Shown: positions 1-6,974 of the stretch, in pieces
Layout of the letters: each line of letters starts with the position of its first letter
How positions within the stretch are numbered: position 1 is the first letter of the stretch
NCBI GenBank assembly: GCA_964477685.1
Contig: CAYZHK010000008.1
Span: 1-31,440 of the forward strand
DNA from: JACTUC01 sp964477685
Lineage (GTDB): Archaea; Thermoproteota; Methanomethylicia; Methanomethylicales; Methanomethylicaceae
DNA length: 31,440 nucleotides
Direction of reading: 5' to 3'
Made by a program: the position numbers and the translations under genes
Notes under the pieces: model-generated
The model's input: only the letters and a program-made list of their open reading frames with translations
What the model was told of the DNA's origin: nothing
Databases searched by the model: none

Positions 1-802
1 GCGCTGCCTCCCCTATGGGGAGGCCCTTGTCCACCGAGACGACGTTGGTCATCATGATTTCCTCGACCGGCTGTGCCATTACCTGCTCCATCTCATCCAT
101 CATTATCTTCCTGAAGGCGGACCCCTCGCCGATGTAGCGGACTATGTCTGTAGCGGTCACTATGCCCACCATGGCGTCTTCCCTCTTGAGGGGGATCCTG
201 CGGAAGCCGTTGGACACCATCAGTTTTGCTGCGGAGCTGATGGTTATGTCAGGGGAGGCTATGACGGGGTTCCTGCTCATGTGCTCTTCAACAGTCTCAC
301 TGGAAGAGCGGCCCGCAAGGTAATGAACGATGTCGTATTCTGTGATAATGCCAACCAGGGTCCTGGGTTTTTTGACGATGGGCATTGCGCTGTAGCCGTG
401 CCTGATCATCTTCTCCAAGACGTCGGAGAAGCTCTCGCAGGTCTCGGCAAAGACCACATTTTTTGTCATTATGGACTCCAGCGGCTCGTTGAGAGCGGAG
501 AAGAACCTTCCGCTGTGCTTGGACTTTACGATGTTGTAGTAGCTCCCGCCCCCCAGGAAGTTTACTATATCCATGGAGGTGACTATGCCCAGGAGATCCT
601 CCTTAGCGTCCGTGATCGGGATCCTCCTGACGCCCTTGCTGATCATAAGGTCTATGCCCTTGATTATCGGCGATCTGCTGGTGGCGGAATAGACGGGCTT
701 CTGGGAGAGGTACTCGAGCTCTCCCGGCTTCTCGAATAGGGAAGTGTTGAAGTTTGGCTTCCCGTCATCCCGCAGAAAACCCCGCACAATTCTTTTGGAC
801 AT
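1..802 (-). CDS. Multi-CBS-domain protein, 3' end outside the window
   Basis: The frame opens at ATG 802 and runs off the left edge, giving 267 visible codons. It contains three complete CBS domains (about residues 33-90, 110-165 and 172-232), each ending in the usual G-I-V/I-T-x-x-D-I-V pattern, and the beginning of a fourth (VEEIMMTNVVSVDKG). CBS pairs bind adenine nucleotides or related ligands and act as sensors. With no catalytic domain visible, this is probably a stand-alone four-CBS cytoplasmic regulator, as is common in archaea; its partner cannot be told. No Shine-Dalgarno is seen, but an AT-rich box on the - strand at about 834-843 would put the RNA start close to the ATG, so the message may be nearly leaderless. 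The downstream end is unseen, so a further C-terminal domain cannot be excluded. Confidence 0.85.
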   Translation of the reverse strand, partial: MSKRIVRGFLRDDGKPNFNTSLFEKPGELEYLSQKPVYSATSRSPIIKGIDLMISKGVRRIPITDAKEDLLGIVTSMDIVNFLGGGSYYNIVKSKHSGRFFSALNEPLESIMTKNVVFAETCESFSDVLEKMIRHGYSAMPIVKKPRTLVGIITEYDIVHYLAGRSSSETVEEHMSRNPVIASPDITISSAAKLMVSNGFRRIPLKREDAMVGIVTATDIVRYIGEGSAFRKIMMDEMEQVMAQPVEEIMMTNVVSVDKGLPIGEAA

Positions 803-865
803 GGGAAATCAAGCTAATAATCGCATAGAGGGGATATTAAATTTCCCTGCTCAGCCACGCGGGGC

Positions 866-2278
866 TCAGATGGGGCTGATGTTCTGCTTGTGTTCCTCGA
901 AGAATTCAGGCATGTTCTGCCTGACGAGGGAAAGCATCTCCCTGTCGCTGATGGTCAATGCCTCGCCCTTGTCGAACTTCTTGCAGACCTCGGCGTAGAT
1001 CTTCATTACACCGGGGTGGTCCTTGTCGACCCGCTGCGAGTTCTTGAGGTTGAAGTAGTAGTTTATCCAGAAGGCGACTCCCGCGTTGCCAGAGTAGGGG
1101 GTTATGGAGACGCCGGGAGGGACGCCCAGCAGCTTCTCCGTGTCGAAGGGAAGGTACATCTCGATATTCTTCAGTGCCCCGTCGGCGTGGATGCCCGCCC
1201 GGGTGACATTGAAGTTCTTGCCCACCAGGGGGTAATAGGGAGGTATGTGGTAACCCACCGTCCTCTTGTAGTACTGGGAGGCGTCGGTGATGGCAATTGT
1301 GTCCATACCGTCCAGGGTGCCCTTTATGCCGGCGTAGGCGAATACCATGGCCTCAAGGGGGACGTTGCCTGCCCGCTCTCCTATGCCCAGGAGCGTCGTA
1401 TTGTTGAGGGACGCCCCGTAGAGCCAAGCGGATGTGGCATTGGCTATGCCCATGTGGAAGTCGTTGTGGCCATGGAACTCTAGCCATTCGGAGGGGACCC
1501 CTCCCATCTTCCTCAGCGCCCAGACGATCTTGGGTATGCTCCTCGGGAGCGCCACCTGCGGCCATGGGAGGCCCAAACCCAGCGTATCGGGGATGCGTAT
1601 CTTCACCGGGAGGCGATACTTCTCGGAGAGGCGCATGAGGCGCCTGGCAAAGGGAACGACGACACCGAGCACATCTGACCTGGTGCAGTCCTCAATGTGT
1701 GCCCGCATCACCAGACCTGCCTTGAGGCCTTCCTCTATCACCTCGAGGTATTTTGCAATGACCTCAGACCTGCTGAGTCCCTTGAACTTGTAGAAGATGT
1801 GGTAGTCTGATATGGAAGAGAGCATCCCCACCTCCTCCACCCCTGCCAGGGTGGCGAGCTTGAGGTCCTCCTTGCTGGCCCTTATCCACCCGGTTATCTT
1901 TGGGAAGTCGAGGCCAAGTGTCTTGGCCTTGTCCACTGCCTCGCGGTCCCTCTTCGTGTAGAGGAAGCACTCCGTCATGAGTATCTTGCCCTTGGGGCCG
2001 CCTATCTTGGACAGGTACTTGTAGAGCTCGACTATCTGGTTCACCGAATAGGGATCCCTCGACTGCTGCCCGTCCCTGAAGGACGTGTCGGTGATCCAGA
2101 GGTTCCCCGGCACCTCCTGCGGGATGTCCACGCCGTCAAACATTACTTTGGGAGGCTCGTCGAAGGGGAACATTTCCTTGAAGGTCCTGGGGTCTGGAGA
2201 GTCATCTATGGGGACATCTATGTAGTCCACAGCCTCCCCCCGCAGAGTTCTCCTCATCATATCGTCTGAATTCCCCAT
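866..2278 (-). CDS. DRE-TIM metallolyase: Re-citrate synthase / isopropylmalate synthase-like
   Basis: A 470-residue member of the HMGL-like/LeuA family of acyl-CoA-dependent aldol synthases. The catalytic loop appears as DTSFRDGQQ (D64 to Q72; usual form DTTLRDGEQ), the metal-binding HGHND motif is at about residue 268, and the GERAGNVPLE and AGIHADG motifs follow. It is shorter than classical LeuA and has no C-terminal leucine-regulatory domain. A roughly 60-residue N-terminal extension before the barrel, the FHGHNDFH and NATSAWLYGASLNNTTLLG stretches, and the overall length resemble Re-citrate synthases and their relatives more than true isopropylmalate or homocitrate synthases. It would then condense acetyl-CoA with oxaloacetate. 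No neighbouring leucine or lysine genes help decide. A clear GGAGGAAG ribosome site precedes the ATG, and a TATA-like box lies upstream. Family assignment is sure; the substrate is inferred. Confidence 0.8.
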   Translation of the reverse strand: MGNSDDMMRRTLRGEAVDYIDVPIDDSPDPRTFKEMFPFDEPPKVMFDGVDIPQEVPGNLWITDTSFRDGQQSRDPYSVNQIVELYKYLSKIGGPKGKILMTECFLYTKRDREAVDKAKTLGLDFPKITGWIRASKEDLKLATLAGVEEVGMLSSISDYHIFYKFKGLSRSEVIAKYLEVIEEGLKAGLVMRAHIEDCTRSDVLGVVVPFARRLMRLSEKYRLPVKIRIPDTLGLGLPWPQVALPRSIPKIVWALRKMGGVPSEWLEFHGHNDFHMGIANATSAWLYGASLNNTTLLGIGERAGNVPLEAMVFAYAGIKGTLDGMDTIAITDASQYYKRTVGYHIPPYYPLVGKNFNVTRAGIHADGALKNIEMYLPFDTEKLLGVPPGVSITPYSGNAGVAFWINYYFNLKNSQRVDKDHPGVMKIYAEVCKKFDKGEALTISDREMLSLVRQNMPEFFEEHKQNISPI

Positions 2279-2324
2279 CCTGCTTCCTCCTGAATTAACA
2301 GAAGAAAGTATTAGACGGCAATAC

Positions 2325-2335
2325 CTTTTAAATAT
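2325..2335 (-). promoter_or_regulatory. TATA-like box of the citrate-synthase-like gene
   Basis: On the - strand the sequence reads CAATATTTAAAAGG, a good archaeal BRE/TATA match, about 50 nt before the ATG at 2278. A start near 2300 would leave a short leader carrying the GGAGG site. Confidence 0.45.
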
Positions 2336-2379
2336 TGCGGAGGTTATTGGCTAAAAGCACAAATATGACCAAGAGTCAG

Positions 2380-2416
2380 ATGAACACTTTTTATTATTGT
2401 TCATTATTCATGAACA
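2380..2416. repeat. Three copies of a 7-bp operator-like motif
   Basis: ATGAACA at 2380-2386, its complement TGTTCAT at 2398-2404, and ATGAACA again at 2410-2416. The last two make an inverted repeat with a 5-nt spacer. The set sits 50-90 nt upstream of the TATA box of the citrate-synthase-like gene, in a strikingly AT-rich spacer, where an activator site could lie. A second palindrome, TTTACATATGTAAA, lies at 2498-2511. No regulator is identified. Confidence 0.35.
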
Positions 2417-2516
2417 TATATTTGAAATATTTAGCATATGTGATGGCAAATCTATTGAAAGATGACAATTTTATACCATTTTTTTGGAATAATTCATTTT
2501 ACATATGTAAAGTGGG

Positions 2517-2547
2517 CGCAGGGTTTTCCCTGCGGGGCTTTTGGCCC
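2517..2547 (-). terminator. Two tandem hairpins after the Pop5 gene
   Basis: Stem CGCAGGG/CCCTGCG with a TTTT loop (2517-2534) is followed directly by GGGC/GCCC with a 5-nt loop (2535-2547). They lie just beyond the stop codon of the - strand RNase P gene and before the AT-rich spacer. They probably mark the end of the eL15-DUF54-Pop5 message, although archaeal termination usually relies on T-runs rather than hairpins. Confidence 0.4.
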
Positions 2548-2555
2548 TCAGTCCG

Positions 2556-2909
2556 TCATTTTATCAACATCTTATCATTCTGTTTGACTGGGACGGCTTC
2601 CTCATCCCCAGCTATATCTCTGCGCAGCAGTTTTTTTATCTTTTCCCGTGCCTTCGCAATGCTTCCTGTTGTGGAGACGGATCTCATCTCGGCGCCGCCG
2701 TTGGCCAACCGCGTGGGCGCCCTTGCCTCCGCCCTCGCTGCAGCAATGTGGTCCATGCGAACGACCGCGTATGGCCCTTCCCTGAGGACCAGCCTTGTCA
2801 TCCCCCTTTCGCAGGAGGGGCCTGTCACGGCGCCGACAATATCAGAATCGCTTGCTTCCCCCGCCACCCGGAAGACGATGTAGCGCCGGCGCAGTGGTCT
2901 GCATTTCAC
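2556..2909 (-). CDS. rnp2: RNase P protein component 2 (Pop5 homologue)
   Basis: Small basic protein of the Pop5/Rpp14 family, a protein subunit of archaeal RNase P that helps the RNA subunit trim the 5' leader of pre-tRNA. The family pattern is visible: RPLRRRYIVFRV at the N terminus, then RLVLREGPYAVVRM and TTGSIAKAREKI toward the C terminus. The frame is open up to a TTG at 2942, but a GTG at 2909 has a GGAGG site 8 nt upstream and gives MKCRPLRRRYIVF, the usual family start, so I prefer 117 residues. It lies 52 nt after the DUF54 gene in a shortened version of the exosome/RNase P superoperon. The Rpp30 subunit often found alongside is not here. Confidence 0.85.
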   Translation of the reverse strand: MKCRPLRRRYIVFRVAGEASDSDIVGAVTGPSCERGMTRLVLREGPYAVVRMDHIAAARAEARAPTRLANGGAEMRSVSTTGSIAKAREKIKKLLRRDIAGDEEAVPVKQNDKMLIK

Positions 2910-2961
2910 GCCTTGGGCCTCCGTTTCTCCCTTGGTGGGCAAGCGGTAAAAAGCTATGGGG

Positions 2962-3396
2962 CTAGATCAACTCGAAGGCATCCAAAACCGAGGCCGCATC
3001 ATGCTTCCCGCCCAGGAGGCTGATTTTCACCCGGATAACGTCGTCTGAGCTTGAGAGGCGCGGCTGGCCGGCGTAGCAGGACTGCTTTTCGAGCCTCAGG
3101 AAAACTGTGGACCTGCCGTCCCAGTAGGTCATTATCTGGTCCCTTATCATCAGCCTGTCGGCCACAGGCAGGAGCCTCAGGAGATACCCGAAGGCTTCGT
3201 CTGGCTCCGACTTTCCCCTTAGTTCGAGGGACAGGACGCGGATGGGATTGCCGTGGTGCCCTGATGCCTCGGCAACCGAAGGCTGCCGCGTGGCCCGCAT
3301 CGACTCGGGCAGAAGGGAGAGGATGGCGCGTTCCACCTTGAGTGGATCCTCTGTGGAGTGGGCAATGGTGCTGTAGGAGATCCCGACTATCGCCAA
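2962..3396 (-). CDS. DUF54 / COG1325 RNA-binding protein, exosome-linked
   Basis: 144 residues resembling the archaeal COG1325 family, predicted RNA-binding proteins repeatedly found with exosome and RNase P genes. The fold pattern shows a beta strand (VGISYSTIAHSTED), a helix (PLKVERAILSLLP), the conserved hGNPIRVLSLEL strand, and a C-terminal segment DDVIRVKISLLGGKHDAA. Its exact role is not established; association with the exosome is inferred from gene neighbourhoods. The only plausible start is TTG 3396, without a strong ribosome site. It sits between eL15 (48 nt upstream) and Pop5, the order expected for the superoperon. Confidence 0.7.
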   Translation of the reverse strand: MAIVGISYSTIAHSTEDPLKVERAILSLLPESMRATRQPSVAEASGHHGNPIRVLSLELRGKSEPDEAFGYLLRLLPVADRLMIRDQIMTYWDGRSTVFLRLEKQSCYAGQPRLSSSDDVIRVKISLLGGKHDAASVLDAFELI

Positions 3397-3444
3397 TTGG
3401 AGTCTGCGCCCTGTAGAAAAACTGAGTTGAGGCCCCTTAAGGGC

Positions 3445-4011
3445 TTATGCATATCTCTTGGGACCGGACTTCTCGGAGCCCCTCCCCCTGTGGTAGAGGC
3501 CACGGCTCTTCCTGCCTGCGGGGGTCAACCCCTTGTAGACCCTGCCGCGCTGGGCCGGGTTCGCCATCCATGAAAGGTCCCTGTCGGCCAGCACTGCCGG
3601 GTGGCTTGGATCGACCAGAACAACCTCAAACCAGGCATATCGGCCGTCAGACCCGACCCAGTAGCTGCCAAGGACGTTCATGTTGGGGTACCTCCTGGCA
3701 ACCCTCTCCTCCGCAACCCACCGGGTACTCTTGCTGGACGTGATCCCGTATACGCCCATCCTCTTGGGGCGTCTCCCTGACCGGGGTCTCGAAACATTCA
3801 TCGGACCCCTGATTATCCGTATCCTTGCGACTGTGACTCCCTGCTTGGCCTTGTAGCCCAGCGAGCGGGCCTTGTCAAGCCTCGTCGGGTGCTCCACCTT
3901 CGCGACTGAGGGGCCTTTGCGCCACCGCACCAGCCTTGTTGTTCTCATGGCACGGACTACCCCCTCATCGGGTCTCCTCCAAGCCTCGGCGAGATACTTG
4001 TAAGCTGACAT
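3445..4011 (-). CDS. rpl15e: 50S ribosomal protein eL15
   Basis: 188 residues, very basic, matching archaeal/eukaryotic eL15 along its length: SAYKYLAEAWRRP at the start, then RLVRWRKGPSVAKVEHPTRLDKARSLGYKAKQG in part, IRIIRGPMNVSRPRSGRR, WVAEERVARRYPNMNVLGSYWVG, and a C terminus rich in arginine and glycine (GLTPAGRKSRGLYHRGRG). It binds 23S rRNA in the large subunit. Two adjacent ATGs (4014 and 4011) are possible; the second gives the usual MSAYKY start. It heads the eL15-DUF54-Pop5 unit. A TATA-like CATTATAAAC lies about 35 nt upstream, inside the 3' end of the dehydrogenase gene. Confidence 0.95.
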   Translation of the reverse strand: MSAYKYLAEAWRRPDEGVVRAMRTTRLVRWRKGPSVAKVEHPTRLDKARSLGYKAKQGVTVARIRIIRGPMNVSRPRSGRRPKRMGVYGITSSKSTRWVAEERVARRYPNMNVLGSYWVGSDGRYAWFEVVLVDPSHPAVLADRDLSWMANPAQRGRVYKGLTPAGRKSRGLYHRGRGSEKSGPKRYA

Positions 4012-4029
4012 CATCGAACCAACCGTGCA

Positions 4030-4956
4030 CTAAAGCGGCTTAATCAAGTTTATAATGTTTTCGGCTACCATGATGGCTCCTGCCACCTGAGCCTCCCGGG
4101 TCTGTGCGCCAATGTGAGGTGTGGCAACGACACTGGGGAGGGCCACCAGCTCCTTCTCCCATGCCTCCTTCGGCGGCTCGCCCTCGTACACGTCCAGTGC
4201 GGCGCCGGCCAGTCTTCCGGATTTCAGTGCCTCCAGCAGGGCCGCGCTGTCCACGACCTCGCCCCTAGAGGCGTTGATGAGGTAGGCCCCGTTCCTGAAG
4301 AGCTGGAGCGACTTTGAGTTGATCATCTTCCTTGTCTCTGGGATGAGGGGCGTGTGGAGTGTGACAATGTCTGACCGCGCCAGGAGCTCCTCCAGCGTCT
4401 TCTGCCTCTCGCCTCCGAGGCTCCTCAGCGCATCCTCGTCGAGTTTAACATCGTAGGCGGATATCCTCATGCCGAAGGCCTTTGCGCGCTTGGCCACTGC
4501 CCTGCCTATCCTCCCGAAGCCCACAATGCCAAGCGTCTTGCCGTTCAGCTCCCCGCCCTGGAACTTCTTCTTCTCCCACTGGCCCTTCTTGATGGACTCA
4601 TTGGCCAGATGTGTCCCCCTTACGAGGTTTAGCATCATGGACATGACAAGCTCGGCGACGGCGACGGTGGACATCTGGGGCGTGTTGAAGACCTTGATCC
4701 CCTTTGCCTCGGCTGCCGCCACATCGATTGTGTCCAGGCCTACGCCGACCCGGCCTATGAGCTTGAGCCGGGCTGCCCCCTCCAGCACGTCCTTGGTCAC
4801 CTTGGTCCTGCTCCTCACGACCAGGACAGCATACGACCCAATCTTCCTCTTCAGATCCTCCGGGGTTATTTCGAAGTCCTCAGTCACCTGGAACCCCGCT
4901 GCTCTGAGCCTTGCAGGGCACTCCCTATCAACGGAATCGGCAATGAGCACGTCCAT
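4030..4956 (-). CDS. serA: D-3-phosphoglycerate dehydrogenase-type 2-hydroxyacid dehydrogenase
   Basis: 308 residues, NAD-dependent D-isomer-specific dehydrogenase. Visible are the dinucleotide-binding GIVGFGRIG, the substrate/catalytic arginine in INASRGEVVD, the glutamate in DVYEGEP and the catalytic histidine in TPHIGAQT. It most resembles SerA, oxidising 3-phosphoglycerate in serine synthesis, but it ends after the catalytic core and lacks the ACT or ASB regulatory domains of long SerA, so another 2-hydroxyacid substrate is possible. The first ATG is at 4968, but the inner ATG at 4956 is preceded by GGTGA at 5 nt spacing and gives MDVLIADSVD, so I choose it. It ends 18 nt before eL15. Confidence 0.85.
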   Translation of the reverse strand: MDVLIADSVDRECPARLRAAGFQVTEDFEITPEDLKRKIGSYAVLVVRSRTKVTKDVLEGAARLKLIGRVGVGLDTIDVAAAEAKGIKVFNTPQMSTVAVAELVMSMMLNLVRGTHLANESIKKGQWEKKKFQGGELNGKTLGIVGFGRIGRAVAKRAKAFGMRISAYDVKLDEDALRSLGGERQKTLEELLARSDIVTLHTPLIPETRKMINSKSLQLFRNGAYLINASRGEVVDSAALLEALKSGRLAGAALDVYEGEPPKEAWEKELVALPSVVATPHIGAQTREAQVAGAIMVAENIINLIKPL

Positions 4957-4997
4957 GGCATTCACCATTGGCTTGAGATGGATAAAACGAAGCCAGA

Positions 4998-5291
4998 TTA
5001 AACCTTTTCGCCATCAGTCAGGGGCTGCAAAGAGGCGCGCTCGCAGAGGCGGCCCGAGGGGCAGAGCCTGCCGGTGATGGATGCAAGGGGGCTCCGGGGC
5101 CTGAACAGAGCTGCGGCCTCCCCAAGGCTGCCTGAGGAAACCAGCGTGAGAGCAGACGGCACGCCTACGCCGATGGGGCATCCGCCGGTGCAGCCCGGCC
5201 CCTGGCATTGGAGGCGTGCCGAGGACGAGCCAATGATCTCCTTCCTTGTGGCTGCGCCATTTGCCCCTAGTCGCGCCCAATGCTTTTTCAA
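4998..5291 (-). CDS. Orphan iron-sulfur domain, GltD/DPD N-terminal type
   Basis: 97 residues resembling only the N-terminal 4Fe-4S dicluster domain of glutamate synthase small subunit and dihydropyrimidine dehydrogenase (Fer4_20 type). Visible are LQCQGPGCTGGCPIGVGVP, a helix with GSLGEAAALF, and SPLASITGRLCPSGRLCE. The flavin-binding portion is absent, and the gene ends after the domain. Two cysteines expected by the family are missing: the one in RCLQC (here ARLQC) and the last in CExxC (here CERAS). By analogy with dihydropyrimidine dehydrogenase these belong to the same cluster, so at most one typical cluster could form. The start is TTG 5291, supported by GGTGAGG 4 nt upstream and a TATA-like box at 5342-5352; a stop codon directly precedes it. 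It may be a small electron carrier, an assembly partner, or a decaying remnant. Confidence 0.6.
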   Translation of the reverse strand: MKKHWARLGANGAATRKEIIGSSSARLQCQGPGCTGGCPIGVGVPSALTLVSSGSLGEAAALFRPRSPLASITGRLCPSGRLCERASLQPLTDGEKV

Positions 5292-5340
5292 TGATCCTCA
5301 CCCTTGGACTTCCGAAGACAGTAACTTTGTCACCGGGACG

Positions 5341-5352
5341 GTTTTTTAAATC
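5341..5352. promoter_or_regulatory. AT-rich box between divergent genes
   Basis: GTTTTTTAAATC lies in a GC-rich surround between the orphan Fe-S gene (- strand) and the YchF gene (+ strand). It reads as a TATA-like element on both strands, about 50 nt from the - strand TTG start. For YchF a second candidate, TGATATAAG at 5407-5415, is closer to the chosen ATG. Confidence 0.35.
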
Positions 5353-5453
5353 ACTCGCAGGGCTCTCCGCTCGCATGAAAAATGGTAATATTTCAGCGCA
5401 CACTAATTGATATAAGAGCAGGCAGAGTGGAGCTGCCAGGGGATGTTTCCCAA

Positions 5454-6665
5454 ATGATCGCAGGCCTTGTGGGAAAGACTCACGTCGGCAAGTCGACCTT
5501 CTTCTCAGCGGCAACTCTGGCTCCCGCCAAGATAGGGAAGGTCCCCTTCACCACCATCGAGCCCAACAGGGGTGTGGCGAGCATCAGGGTGAAGTGCGTC
5601 TGCACTGAGCTTGGTATCAAGGACCAGCCACGGAACTCGGTCTGCGTCAGCGGCACGAGGTGGGTTCCCGTGGAGCTAGTGGATGTGGCAGGGTTGGTTC
5701 CCGACGCCCACAAGGGAAGGGGGCTGGGCAACAAGTTCCTGGACGACCTGCGGCAGGCGGACGGCTTCATACAGGTGATAGATGCCGCCGGCTGCACCGA
5801 TGCCAACGGGAATCCCTGCGAGGCCGGCGCCCGGGATCCATTGGACGACGTCAGGTTCCTGGATTACGAGATAACCATGTGGATGCTGGGGATACTGAAG
5901 AAGGACTGGGACAAGATCGTGAAGGGCGTGACCCAGCTCAAGCAGGATCCAGTCGCCCTCCTTTCCGAGCGGCTGGCAGGGCTCATGGTCACGAGGAAGC
6001 ACATTCTCACCGTCACAAAGTCGGTGGGGGAACTCGGGAAGAGGGTCGACCAGTGGTCAGAGACGGACCTTAGGCTCTTCGTTGAGGGCATCAGGAAGGC
6101 CTCAAAGCCCATGGTGATAGCCGCCAACAAGATAGATCTCCCCAGCGCGGAGGAGAACATCGACCGGCTGAGGGACGAATTCAAGGACGTGCCCATCATA
6201 CCCTGTTCTGCTGAGGCCGAGCTTGCCCTCAGGCTGGCCGAGAAGAAGGGCATAATCAGCTACATGCCGGGGGACCGCGACTTCAAAGTCCTCAGTGGGG
6301 ATGCACTCAACGACAGACAGAGGGATGGGCTGAAGAGGATCAGCGAGCTCCTCAGGAGGTGGGGGAGCACAGGGGTGCAGGAGGCCGTTGAGGCGGTCTA
6401 CATCAATCAGCTCAAGGAGATACCGGTATTCCCAGTTGAGGACTCCAACAAGTTCACCGATCACCAGGGGAGGGTGCTGCCAGACGTCTTCCTGGTGCCG
6501 GAGGGGACCACGGCCAGGGGACTGGCATACCGCATCCATACAGACCTAGGCGAGGGCTTCCTCTACGCAATCGATGCCAGAAGCGGCCAGAAGATTGGGG
6601 AAGACCACCCCCTCAAGCCCAGGGACATAATCAAGATAGTCTCTGCCAAGGGGCTGAAGGGCTGA
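5454..6665 (+). CDS. ychF: YchF/OLA1-type TGS-domain GTPase
   Basis: 403 residues from the chosen ATG. An Obg-family GTPase with P-loop GLVGKTHVGKST (more usual GKPNVGKST), G3 region VDVAGLVPDAHKG, G4 ANKIDLPS, and a C-terminal TGS domain (about 315-403) with the RGLAYRIHTDLGEGFLYAID pattern. The family binds ribosomes or nucleic acid and hydrolyses ATP or GTP; its cell role in archaea is poorly defined. The frame is open back to ATG 5382, which would add 24 residues (VIFQRTLIDIRAG...) not expected in the family; ATG 5454 gives the standard M-I-x-G-L-V-G-K beginning. It is a + strand gene among - strand genes, and its stop abuts directly the stop of the convergent gene. Confidence 0.9.
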   Translation: MIAGLVGKTHVGKSTFFSAATLAPAKIGKVPFTTIEPNRGVASIRVKCVCTELGIKDQPRNSVCVSGTRWVPVELVDVAGLVPDAHKGRGLGNKFLDDLRQADGFIQVIDAAGCTDANGNPCEAGARDPLDDVRFLDYEITMWMLGILKKDWDKIVKGVTQLKQDPVALLSERLAGLMVTRKHILTVTKSVGELGKRVDQWSETDLRLFVEGIRKASKPMVIAANKIDLPSAEENIDRLRDEFKDVPIIPCSAEAELALRLAEKKGIISYMPGDRDFKVLSGDALNDRQRDGLKRISELLRRWGSTGVQEAVEAVYINQLKEIPVFPVEDSNKFTDHQGRVLPDVFLVPEGTTARGLAYRIHTDLGEGFLYAIDARSGQKIGEDHPLKPRDIIKIVSAKGLKG

Positions 6666-6974
6666 CTAGTCGCTGAACTCCCGGAAGTAGTGGCCCGGTG
6701 CCCTCTTCTTGGCCACCGACCTTACGCCATGCTTTTCTATGCGGAGCCTCAGGGCACCGGCTTCGGCTTTGGAGAGCTCGCCCCGCTTCTCCAGGTAGTC
6801 GATGATCTCCATCGCCTGCTTGTCGTTGTCGCACCGCGCAAGAAAGTCCAGGACATTGGGCGGGTAGCCGCTGGAATGGACCTTCACCCTCACGGTTGCC
6901 GTCTCCCCGGTTGACGGCTCCTCCACCTCCTTGGCGATGTGGAGGAACCGCTTCTTCATTTCGTCCTCAGGCAT
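6666..6974 (-). CDS. Small archaeal conserved protein, DUF2095-like
   Basis: 102 residues. The features FLHIAKEVEEP, the beta segment TATVRVKVHSSGYPPNVLDFLARCDNDKQA, and EIIDYLEKRGELSKAEAGALRLRIEKHGVRSVAKKR resemble an uncharacterised archaeal family (DUF2095). The GYxPxVxDFxxRCD...A.EII.YLEKRGE pattern is the most telling. Function is unknown. A TTG at 6986 is possible, but ATG 6974 overlaps the end of the radical SAM gene by 8 nt, which suggests coupled translation. The stop codon abuts that of the convergent YchF gene with no spacer. Confidence 0.6.
   Translation of the reverse strand: MPEDEMKKRFLHIAKEVEEPSTGETATVRVKVHSSGYPPNVLDFLARCDNDKQAMEIIDYLEKRGELSKAEAGALRLRIEKHGVRSVAKKRAPGHYFREFSD

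Noticed and set aside
281..739. + strand open frame over the CBS gene
   Set aside because: It lies opposite a clear CBS-domain coding frame and resembles no family.
2335..2883. + strand open frame covering the AT-rich spacer and the Pop5 gene
   Set aside because: It crosses two regions of very different composition and is antisense to Pop5; no recognisable protein.
5382..5453. Upstream extension of YchF to ATG 5382
   Set aside because: The extra 24 residues do not fit the family, which begins directly before the P-loop.
5014..5514. 166-codon - strand frame overlapping the orphan Fe-S gene
   Set aside because: It overlaps the YchF start region and the Fe-S gene in another frame; its sequence is arginine- and proline-rich, as in shadow frames.
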